From assembly GCA_017963875.1 (NCBI GenBank), contig JAGCTA010000426.1, forward strand, positions 1 to 5,777: DNA of 5,777 nt. Direction: 5' to 3'. Below, one piece after another: positions 1-5,303 of this stretch. The DNA is from Victivallales bacterium. Its GTDB lineage: Bacteria > Verrucomicrobiota > Lentisphaeria > Oligosphaerales > Oligosphaeraceae. A program made the position numbers and the translations under genes. The first letter of the stretch is position 1, and each line of letters starts with the position of its first letter. The notes below the pieces were generated by a model. The model worked only from the letters and a program-made list of their open reading frames with translations. It was not told the DNA's origin and made no database searches.

Positions 1-47
1 AATATTAGAAACCCCAGGTTGAGCGAAGCGAAACCTGGGGGTAAGCA
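1..47. repeat. Left outer inverted repeat with hairpin
   Basis: The repeat holds a hairpin with arms CCCCAGGTT (12-20) and AACCTGGGG (32-40) around the 11-nt loop 21-31, preceded by AATATTAGAAA. Bases 1-40 are the exact reverse complement of 661-700. Bases 42-47 also match 655-660 inverted, after one extra G at 41. The repeat starts at the first base of the window, so it may extend further left. Confidence 0.85.
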
Positions 48-62
48 AGCCCTTAAAGGGAA

Positions 63-83
63 ACGACCTCGGAGAGGTCGAAC
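63..83. repeat. Left inner REP-like hairpin
   Basis: CGACCTC (64-70) pairs with GAGGTCG (74-80) around the loop GGA. With its flanks (63-83) it is the reverse complement of 619-639 except for one loop base. It lies 15 nt inside the outer repeat, the same distance as its partner on the other side. It is also in the leader of the transposase gene and could form in that transcript. Confidence 0.75.
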
Positions 84-88
84 CTACC

Positions 89-103
89 CTCTGAGGAACA
101 GAG
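89..103. repeat. Small stem-loop before the transposase gene
   Basis: CTCTG (89-93) and CAGAG (99-103) can form a five-base-pair stem around AGGAA. I found no second copy in the window. It could be part of the transposase recognition region, a leader structure, or chance. Confidence 0.3.
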
Positions 104-133
104 CGTTACTTTTTACAACAGGAATCTATTATC

Positions 134-586
134 ATGAGTTACACACGTTGCCTATACCATATTATTTTCAGAACAAAATACAGTGAGATGACGATACCCA
201 TTGGTCCAGACGAATCACTTTACAAATATATTTCGGGATTCATAAGAAACAAGAAATGTGTTCTCTACAATATCAATGGGATGCCAGATCATCTTCATAT
301 ATGTACTTCTCTAGCATCAAATATCTCATTGTCCGATTTTGTGAAAGATATAAAACTCTCTTCTTCATACTGGATTAAAACGAAGAGAGACCTTTTTCCG
401 TTTTTTAGGGGATAGGCGGCTGAATATGCAGGTTTAAGTTATGGCAGTGATGCTTTGCCAAATCTAATCAATTATATTGGGAATCAAAAAGCCCTTCATT
501 CGAGATGTTCATTCAGGGACGAAATCATTAACTTGCTGAATCATGAAAACATAGATTTCGACATTAATAATTTTCTCTTGGATTAG
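134..586 (+). pseudogene. IS200/RAYT-type Y1 (HUH) transposase, interrupted by an amber codon
   Basis: Single-strand DNA transposases of this family use an HUH histidine pair to hold the metal and one tyrosine to cut DNA hairpins. The reading frame opens with MSYTRCLYHIIFRTKY, typical of the family, and has the metal motif PDHLH (H53, H55). At codon 94 a TAG (413-415) follows FPFFRG, where the family has a conserved Trp (TGG in most codings). The same frame then continues for 56 more family-like codons, including the helix NYIGNQ, whose Tyr (codon 114, 473-475) is the likely nucleophile, and ends at TAG 584-586. The full frame of 150 codons matches the usual family length. One G-to-A change therefore explains the break, and the 93-residue product would lack the nucleophile. 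A weak AGGA (120-123) lies 10 nt before the ATG. Amber readthrough is unlikely because TAG is also the terminal stop. Confidence 0.88.
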
Positions 587-618
587 TAATCGTATCGCTT
601 TGATTTTTAAGATGATAT

Positions 619-639
619 GTTCGACCTCTTCGAGGTCGT
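619..639. repeat. Right inner REP-like hairpin
   Basis: CGACCTC (622-628) pairs with GAGGTCG (632-638) around the loop TTC. It is the inverted partner of 63-83 (20 of 21 bases). It starts 33 nt after the transposase stop codon and could also act as a 3' transcript structure, although no T-run follows it directly. Confidence 0.75.
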
Positions 640-654
640 ATGTCTTTTGATATC

Positions 655-700
655 TGCTTACCCCAGGTTTCGCTTCGCTCAACCTGGGGTTTCTAATATT
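655..700. repeat. Right outer inverted repeat with hairpin
   Basis: Arms CCCCAGGTT (661-669) and AACCTGGGG (681-689) form a nine-base-pair stem, followed by TTTCTAATATT (690-700). Bases 661-700 are the perfect reverse complement of 1-40, and 655-660 extend the match. The TTTCTAATATT tail recurs at 747-757. Confidence 0.85.
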
Positions 701-701
701 T

Positions 702-716
702 GACCCCTTCGGGGTC
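702..716. repeat. REP-like hairpin, GACCCC variant
   Basis: GACCCC (702-707) pairs with GGGGTC (711-716) around TTC. Compared with the GACCTC/GAGGTC hairpins at 619-639 and 758-773, one stem pair has changed from T:A to C:G on both arms, so pairing is kept. It directly follows the outer repeat. Confidence 0.65.
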
Positions 717-739
717 GGAATCCTTTTGGGGCGTCTTTC

Positions 740-757
740 CCCCAGGTTTCTAATATT
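740..757. repeat. Degenerate copy of the outer repeat, hairpin arm missing
   Basis: CCCCAGG joins directly to TTTCTAATATT. The same two pieces sit at the two ends of 661-700, where the loop and second stem arm separate them. The most economical reading is an internal deletion of a former full copy. Like the full copy, it is followed at once by a GACC...GGTC hairpin, so the order of modules repeats. Confidence 0.6.
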
Positions 758-773
758 CGACCTCTTCGAGGTC
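758..773. repeat. REP-like hairpin, GACCTC type
   Basis: CGACCTC (758-764) and GAGGTC (768-773) pair around TTC. The arms and loop equal those of 622-637. It is the last recognisable repeat module before the pseudopilin promoter. Confidence 0.65.
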
Positions 774-840
774 TCCTCTTGAGGCCTGTAGAGCGAAATA
801 CAATTCTGTCGGGGATTGCAACATTTTTCCATCCAAACAA

Positions 841-868
841 TTGAAACTCTCCCAAAAAATATTATAAT
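841..868 (+). promoter_or_regulatory. Sigma70-type promoter for the pseudopilin genes
   Basis: A -35 box TTGAAA (841-846, one mismatch to TTGACA) and a perfect -10 box TATAAT (863-868) are separated by 16 bp. Transcription should start near 875 and give a leader of about 50 nt before the ATG at 926. It lies just downstream of the repeat array, so insertion there has left it intact. It may serve the two pseudopilin genes and perhaps the MlaA-hydrolase gene, because no clear terminator separates them. Confidence 0.6.
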
Positions 869-915
869 TTAGTAAACAGACTGAAGAATTTTCCAACACA
901 TATCACATAACTCAT

Positions 916-919
916 GGAG
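916..919 (+). promoter_or_regulatory. Ribosome binding site that sets the first pseudopilin start
   Basis: GGAG at 916-919 lies six bases before the ATG at 926. The earlier in-frame ATG at 914 overlaps this site and has no comparable motif in front of it. Starting at 926 also gives MNK, the same beginning as the downstream paralog. Confidence 0.75.
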
Positions 920-925
920 AAAAAC

Positions 926-1618
926 ATGAACAAACGTCGCTCCTTTACGTTGATTGAACTGCTCGTCGTCATCAGCATCATCGCCATTCTGGCAGGATTA
1001 TTGCTGCCCGCCCTATCGAAAGCGCGTGAGAAAGCACAGCAGACCAGCTGCCTCAACAACCTTAGCCAGTTCGCCAAAGCCACGCAAATGTACACCATGG
1101 ACAATGGCCACCGTTTATACGTCACTGCTCCAAGCCAACGCTACGGTTGGATATCTGGCACTAAGGTTGAAGGTAGCAGTTCATTATATAATTTGGAACC
1201 TGATAAAGGTGCTCTTTATCAGTACGTCGGCGATGCCAAGGTCTATGTCTGCGATTCCGACCCGCTTATTGGTACAGATCTTGTTAGTTCAGATTCAAGC
1301 CAAGGAAAATATAACGTCACATACGCATTGAATTCTGTCGTTGGCCATAATGATGGTAAAGGTGGAGCAATGAAACTCAATGTGGTCAAGCAGCCGTCAT
1401 TCGTCTGCGTTCTTGTTGAAGACTCAAGAAACGATGACAGTAATTTCGCCACAAGCGGTTGGGATTTTGAGAACAATCAATTAAAAAATAATGATAGCAA
1501 CAACACCTGCGGTTTCTTCCACAATGGTCAGAACAACTTCTCATTTGTTGACGGCCACTGCGAATCACAGAACTGGCCAATAAATGTCATCCGCGAGCAC
1601 TGTGCAAAATACAAATAA
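926..1618 (+). CDS. Pseudopilin-like exported protein, H-X9-DG type (first paralog)
   Basis: The 230-residue protein has a short basic leader (MNKRRS) and then [18 protein letters not shown], the cleavage/methylation signal of type IV pilins and type II secretion pseudopilins. Cleavage would fall before F7, with the conserved Glu at E11 (fifth mature residue). The residue before the cut is Ser, not the usual Gly. After the membrane helix comes a polar periplasmic or surface domain, ending in [16 protein letters not shown], which fits the H-X9-DG motif (H199, D209-G210) found in large paralog families of Lentisphaerota, Verrucomicrobia and Planctomycetes. Six cysteines (42, 109, 161, 195, 212, 226) are all shared with the next gene and may form disulfides. 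The function of these proteins is mostly unknown; a role in surface structures or secretion is inferred. A good promoter (841-868) and ribosome site precede it. The start at 926 is chosen over 914. Confidence 0.9.
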   Translation: MNKRRSFTLIELLVVISIIAILAGLLLPALSKAREKAQQTSCLNNLSQFAKATQMYTMDNGHRLYVTAPSQRYGWISGTKVEGSSSLYNLEPDKGALYQYVGDAKVYVCDSDPLIGTDLVSSDSSQGKYNVTYALNSVVGHNDGKGGAMKLNVVKQPSFVCVLVEDSRNDDSNFATSGWDFENNQLKNNDSNNTCGFFHNGQNNFSFVDGHCESQNWPINVIREHCAKYK

Positions 1619-1662
1619 CTCTTTTTTATCAGTATTATATTTTTATAAAAAGAATAATAGAT

Positions 1663-2322
1663 ATGAACAAGCAACACCATTTTACATTGATTGAATTACT
1701 CGTCGTCATCAGTATTATCGCTATTCTAGCAGGATTATTGTTGCCCGCACTTTCTAAAGCACGAAAGAAAGCACAGCAGATTAGTTGTCTCAGCAACCTC
1801 AGCCAATTTGCCAAGGCGACGCAAATGTATACCATGGACAACAACGACTTTATGTGCATTAACACACAAGACCGCTTCGGCTGGATTTACGGCACAAGAG
1901 TTGGGGAAACTTCTTATTATAATTTGGAACCAGAGAAAGGTGCTCTTTATCAGTATATTGGTGATTCTAAAGTATATATATGCAAGTCTGATGAGCAGAT
2001 CGGAACACCCCTTCCCAACAGTGATTCAGGAACATTCAATGTTACATATGCGTTGAATGCCAGAATTCGTGGAAAAAAACTCGATATCATCAAGATACCA
2101 TCCTTCGTCTGCGCCTTTGTTGAAGACAAAATCAATGATGACGGTAATTTCGCGACGTATGCCTGGGATTTTGAAAACAACAAACTTGTTAAGGAAGCGC
2201 ATTACAACGTCTGTGGCTTCTTCCACAATGGCCAGAACAACTTCTCATTCGTCGACGGGCACTGCGAATCACAGAACTGGTCTATGGATGCCATCTACGA
2301 GCATTGTGCCAGATACAAATAA
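1663..2322 (+). CDS. Pseudopilin-like exported protein, H-X9-DG type (second paralog)
   Basis: This 219-residue tandem paralog of the preceding gene begins 44 nt after its stop. The first 60 residues match at 54 positions and the last 36 at 30, while the middle is more diverged and shorter. It has the leader MNKQHH, putative cleavage before F7 with His at -1 (unusual), E11, and the H-X9-DG motif (H188, D198-G199). It keeps the six shared cysteines (42, 107, 150, 184, 201, 215) and adds C65. Most DNA differences in the conserved ends are synonymous third-position changes, so both copies have evolved under protein-level constraint. The gap before it is very AT-rich. I see no clear Shine-Dalgarno site, so it may be translated by coupling or through its unstructured leader. 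It probably shares the upstream transcript. The exact role is unknown. Confidence 0.9.
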   Translation: MNKQHHFTLIELLVVISIIAILAGLLLPALSKARKKAQQISCLSNLSQFAKATQMYTMDNNDFMCINTQDRFGWIYGTRVGETSYYNLEPEKGALYQYIGDSKVYICKSDEQIGTPLPNSDSGTFNVTYALNARIRGKKLDIIKIPSFVCAFVEDKINDDGNFATYAWDFENNKLVKEAHYNVCGFFHNGQNNFSFVDGHCESQNWSMDAIYEHCARYK

Positions 2323-2362
2323 AAAAACTCTGATAACCACATTGACGTCTGCCTATCAGCCC

Positions 2363-4255
2363 ATGAAACGCTTCTTCTGTCTTTTCCTCTGCGTATTCTA
2401 CCTTGTCCACGTCACTCTTTCCGCCGATGACGTACCGCAGTCGTCATCGGCGGCGACTGTCGAGCACCCCGCATTGACGATGCTCCTCGAACCTGTTGAC
2501 GACCCACTACAAGGCTTCAACCGCGCGATGGAATCAGTGAACTCCTTTCTGGTCCGCAGGATAGTGCATCCAATCAGCATTGTCTATAACCGTATCGTCC
2601 CTGAGTTCATATCAACCTCCATCAAAAACTTCTCGCACAACCTGCTGTTTCCCTTGCGTCTTGTCACCAACTGCCTGCAAGGGAAATTCGCCTATGCGTG
2701 GGAGGAGACGGAGCGTTTCTGCATCAACACAACAGTCGGCATACTTGGGTTCCGCGACCCCGCCACCAAATGGGAATTTCAGCGTCATGACGAAGACTTT
2801 GGCCAGACGTTGGCGGTATGGGGAGTCGGCCCTGGCTGCTACGTCAACCTCCCCGCCCTGGGACCATCGAATGTGCGCGACGCTATCACGAAGATTCCAG
2901 ACATGTTCTTGAATCCCGCCACCTATTTCACAGGGGCATCGCTGGCACTCGGCGGCAATTCGCTTTTCTGCAACGCCGCGTTTCTTGACAACTACTTCAA
3001 GTCGCGTCACGTCACTTATCCACTATCCAAGGCAATCTTTATGATGTCACGCGAGGCATTGATTCGCGACGGCGTATTCCCTCCCGTCACGTCTATGCCC
3101 GACGAATCGCTTGGCATCATGAAAATGATCCCCAAGGACAGGCTCTTCTATTCAACCGCCTACGAGCGCTCCGTCACATTGCCAGGTGCCACAAAACCAT
3201 TGGAATACTCCCTGTTCAGACAGCATGTGTTCAACGGCAAAATCATGTTCGTCCTTCCTGGACTTTCATCGACGCGCAACAACACGGACATTGTCGCCAT
3301 GGCGGAAATTTTCCACAAGGACGGGTGGACAGTCGCCATCATCTCCTCGACCTTTACGCCTGACTTCTTCTTATGCACGGATAGTCCGCTTCCAGGGAAC
3401 CTGCCGCATGACTGCCGCAATCTGGATATCGCTCTCACGACCATACGCGACGACATCATGGAATACGAGAAGAAGTCCGCAATGAAAAACTCCAAAGGCA
3501 TTCCAGCGTATCCATCATCGGCGACCTGCCAGGTGTTCGGAGTCTCCCTCGGAGCAATCAACACATTGTATCTGGCTGCATTGGACGACCGTGGCGAAAG
3601 CCGTCTTGGAGCGGAACGATTCATCGCCGTCAATCCGCCACGTACGCCATTAACCGCATTGAAAAAACTAGACGCATGCTTTGACATCCCCTTGTCATGG
3701 CCAGAAGAAACCCGCAAGCAGAAGACGAATGATGCCATTCAGCGCATTGCCTATACGGTCATGGAACCAGAATCGGCCAGAAATATCGCCCTCGACCATG
3801 ATGAATCACTATTTATCATCGGGCTGAACTGCCGTCTAGGCATCGTGGAACTATGCAAGGCACTCAGCGAAACGGAACACCGCCACTTGATTGAGCATGT
3901 CATCCGAATGGATTCGGATGAACATCTGGAACACGATGCCTTTGCGCTTTCATACGAACAGTATCTTCGAGACATTCTGCTATACCACGCCAAACGCTTG
4001 AAAATCGTCCCACAGGACATGACCATCGAGAAATTCGCGGACAACAACACCATTGACTCGCAGGCGGAGCATTTGCGCACCAATCCCAAAGTCCGCTTCT
4101 TCCACAATCAGAACGATTTCCTGCTTGAAGACGGTGATATCGCCTGGTATCAGAGCGTATTCGCAGGGCGGTGCTTCATCTTCCCCGCTGGGAGCCATCT
4201 CGGCAATCTTTTCATACCAGAGGTTCAGGCGGCACTTCTCCAGGCCAGCCGCTGA
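2363..4255 (+). CDS. MlaA/VacJ domain fused to a C-terminal alpha/beta-hydrolase
   Basis: 630 residues in two parts. Residues 1-20 are a signal peptide (MKRFF, hydrophobic core, likely cut near TLSA-DD). Residues about 44-245 are an MlaA/VacJ domain: DPLQGFNRAM (47-56), VTNCLQGKFAYAWEETERF, then RHDEDFGQTL (141-150), VWGVGPGCYVNLPALGPS and the following RDA. MlaA is the outer-membrane protein that extracts mislocalised phospholipid for retrograde transport. Residues about 290-630 resemble an alpha/beta-hydrolase: strand and oxyanion loop IMFVLPGL (294-301), nucleophile elbow GVSLG (393-397, Ser395), a helical cap, acid FHNQND (Asp585) and FPAGSHLG (His612). Normal MlaA is 200-260 residues, so this is a true fusion in one uninterrupted frame. 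No lipobox cysteine is evident. A phospholipase or lysophospholipase role is inferred, not shown. The start at 2363 is chosen because the frame upstream overlaps the pseudopilin gene and lacks a signal peptide; the ribosome site is weak. Confidence 0.85.
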   Translation: MKRFFCLFLCVFYLVHVTLSADDVPQSSSAATVEHPALTMLLEPVDDPLQGFNRAMESVNSFLVRRIVHPISIVYNRIVPEFISTSIKNFSHNLLFPLRLVTNCLQGKFAYAWEETERFCINTTVGILGFRDPATKWEFQRHDEDFGQTLAVWGVGPGCYVNLPALGPSNVRDAITKIPDMFLNPATYFTGASLALGGNSLFCNAAFLDNYFKSRHVTYPLSKAIFMMSREALIRDGVFPPVTSMPDESLGIMKMIPKDRLFYSTAYERSVTLPGATKPLEYSLFRQHVFNGKIMFVLPGLSSTRNNTDIVAMAEIFHKDGWTVAIISSTFTPDFFLCTDSPLPGNLPHDCRNLDIALTTIRDDIMEYEKKSAMKNSKGIPAYPSSATCQVFGVSLGAINTLYLAALDDRGESRLGAERFIAVNPPRTPLTALKKLDACFDIPLSWPEETRKQKTNDAIQRIAYTVMEPESARNIALDHDESLFIIGLNCRLGIVELCKALSETEHRHLIEHVIRMDSDEHLEHDAFALSYEQYLRDILLYHAKRLKIVPQDMTIEKFADNNTIDSQAEHLRTNPKVRFFHNQNDFLLEDGDIAWYQSVFAGRCFIFPAGSHLGNLFIPEVQAALLQASR

Positions 4256-4268
4256 CACCTAAACGCCA

Positions 4269-4279
4269 CCATAATATGG
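4269..4279. terminator. Short palindrome between convergent genes, possible weak terminator
   Basis: CCATA and TATGG flank a central A inside the 27-bp gap (4256-4282) between two converging genes. The stem is short and has no T-run on either strand, so termination here is speculative. No better terminator is visible, and transcripts from the two sides probably overlap. Confidence 0.2.
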
Positions 4280-4282
4280 CAA

Positions 4283-5287
4283 TCAATGAAGCCGTTTCAG
4301 ACCGCTGTGAATTTCCAAGAGCGACATGAAACGGCAGTCCAGCGTATGCCCTGCCCTGTAGGAAATTACTTTTCCCGCCAGCCGCCCCTGCGGGCATAAT
4401 GACAACGCTGCAATCAGGTCTAGACAGGCGCGATGCCAGACTGCCTCCAACGATTTTCCCTCATGCAACAGCCCTGGCGTATTGACATATCGATGCTTTC
4501 CTGCGACGAGGATGTTGTCCCGCGTGTAGCCGAAATGGCGTGTTTCGGAATTCAGCCAGCCGAACAGTTTGAAAAGCCTCAACTGCGTTAATGAGCAGTT
4601 TGTTCGGGCGTGTGCGCCATGCACAAAAGCATCAGGTGTCACATCGAACTGAATCCGCTGCTTTCCAATGGCCGTCGGAAAATCAATTGCCACGTCAAGC
4701 GTCAGCAATGAATTTGCAGATTCCGCAGGAAGAAATGTCAAAAAGGCATCTTCTTTTTCGCTGACGATTGAAATAGGCTCGGTAACCGTCCAATAGTCCG
4801 CCGACTGTCCCTGTATTTCGCGGATGCCTGCATTCTGAAGTGCCTCCACAATGGGCATGGAACCGACATCGAACAGCGGGGGGTCATCAGATTCCATCTC
4901 AATGACAAGATGGTCGATGCCAAGTCCCAGGCGGTGTGCAATGACATGCTCCGTCATGCGGACATGGTTTTCAGGAATCCCCGCCTGAAGAACGATGTTC
5001 CGCTGTGAGCAGGAGACATTCGCGACATTCACGGGAATCGGCAACTGCTCAGGCAAATCCAACCTGTTGAAACGCCATCCACCTGAAACGGCTGGTTTGA
5101 ACACCAAGGTCCGCTGAAGCCCCTTGTGATATGTTGACGGGCCAGTGACGGACACTTCCTTTGCGATAGTCGTCTCGCAAAGAGGAGCCTGATAACCGCT
5201 TGGTGCCTTCATGACTTGGTCAACAGGCATTGTCTCAGCAGCCTCTTGGAGCCGTTTCAGAGAATCGCTATTGCCGTAAACAACCAT
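4283..5287 (-). CDS. Divergent LpxC-family UDP-3-O-acyl-GlcNAc deacetylase
   Basis: LpxC is the zinc-dependent cytoplasmic enzyme that commits UDP-acyl-GlcNAc to lipid A synthesis. This 334-residue protein follows the LpxC fold throughout: ETTIAKEVSVTG at the start of domain I, FNRLDLPEQLPIPVNVANV, RMTEHVIAHRLGLGIDHLVI (108-127; E113 and H114 match the general base and first zinc histidine), PLFDVGSMPIVEAL (DGSA-like turn), AHARTN (ARTFGF region), and RAGHTLD (H314, the catalytic histidine of domain II). The second zinc motif is odd: HKXXD is replaced by HRACLD (H285...D290), with one extra residue, and the aspartate equivalent to E. coli D246 appears to be Ala. About 35 extra N-terminal residues precede the family start. 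It could be a second, specialised LpxC paralog rather than the housekeeping enzyme. The start has an excellent ribosome site. It follows a DJ-1 gene by 16 nt. Confidence 0.83.
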   Translation of the reverse strand: MVVYGNSDSLKRLQEAAETMPVDQVMKAPSGYQAPLCETTIAKEVSVTGPSTYHKGLQRTLVFKPAVSGGWRFNRLDLPEQLPIPVNVANVSCSQRNIVLQAGIPENHVRMTEHVIAHRLGLGIDHLVIEMESDDPPLFDVGSMPIVEALQNAGIREIQGQSADYWTVTEPISIVSEKEDAFLTFLPAESANSLLTLDVAIDFPTAIGKQRIQFDVTPDAFVHGAHARTNCSLTQLRLFKLFGWLNSETRHFGYTRDNILVAGKHRYVNTPGLLHEGKSLEAVWHRACLDLIAALSLCPQGRLAGKVISYRAGHTLDCRFMSLLEIHSGLKRLH

Positions 5288-5293
5288 GGTGTA

Positions 5294-5299
5294 TCACCT
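5294..5299 (-). promoter_or_regulatory. Ribosome binding site of the LpxC-like gene
   Basis: On the reverse strand AGGTGA lies six bases before the ATG at 5287, inside the 16-nt gap after the DJ-1 stop codon. It supports the long start with the N-terminal extension rather than the internal Met codons 20 or 26, which have weaker sites. Confidence 0.75.
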
Positions 5300-5303
5300 T
5301 CGC

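Larger units (their letters stand above)
1..700. mobile_element. REPtron-like unit: broken Y1 transposase between nested inverted repeats
   Basis: A transposase gene of the IS200/RAYT type (134-586) lies between two nested pairs of inverted repeats. The outer pair is 1-40 with 661-700 (40 of 40 complementary by eye). It continues as taagca at 42-47 and 655-660 after a one-base bulge. The inner pair is 63-83 with 619-639 (20 of 21). The spacer between outer and inner repeat is 15 nt on both sides but differs in sequence. Each repeat is itself a hairpin, which is how REP-associated tyrosine transposases recognise their single-stranded substrate. Classical IS200/IS605 elements have subterminal hairpins but not long perfect inverted ends, so a REPtron fits better. 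The left limit may lie outside the window because the repeat begins at base 1. More palindromes continue to the right up to 773. The unit is probably no longer autonomous because its transposase is interrupted. Confidence 0.7.
587..925. other. Gene-free stretch: REP-like array followed by a promoter and leader
   Basis: No coding frame here looks real. Bases 587-773 carry the right-hand repeats of the mobile unit and two further palindromes. Bases 774-840 show nothing I can name. Bases 841-925 hold a sigma70-type promoter, a leader of about 50 nt and the ribosome binding site of the first pseudopilin gene. A reverse-strand frame through this stretch reads SNIRNPRLSEAKPGV and similar, which is only the repeats translated. 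Confidence 0.7.

Noticed and set aside
1..773. CRISPR array
   Set aside because: The repeats are few, self-palindromic, unevenly spaced and partly inverted, with no regular spacers and no cas genes; they fit REP elements next to a Y1 transposase.
509..832. Reverse-strand frame of 107 codons reading SNIRNPRLSEAKPGV and similar
   Set aside because: It is the translation of the palindromic repeats plus the 3' part of the broken transposase gene on the other strand, with no family resemblance.
914..925. ATG at 914 as start of the first pseudopilin
   Set aside because: The GGAG ribosome site overlaps it and is well placed for the ATG at 926, which also matches the paralog's start.
862..1125. Reverse-strand frames opposite both pseudopilin starts that resemble each other (also 1635-1865)
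   Set aside because: Their similarity follows from the conserved coding sequence of the paralogs on the + strand; they lack their own start signals.
1621..1652. AT-rich inverted repeat between the two pseudopilin genes as a terminator
   Set aside because: CTTTTT and AAAAAG could pair, but the stem has only one G:C pair and a long loop, so stability would be very low.
2057..2362. Upstream extension of the MlaA-hydrolase frame by 102 codons
   Set aside because: It overlaps the end of the second pseudopilin gene in another frame, is low-complexity Ser/Thr-rich, and would bury the clear signal peptide that begins at 2363.
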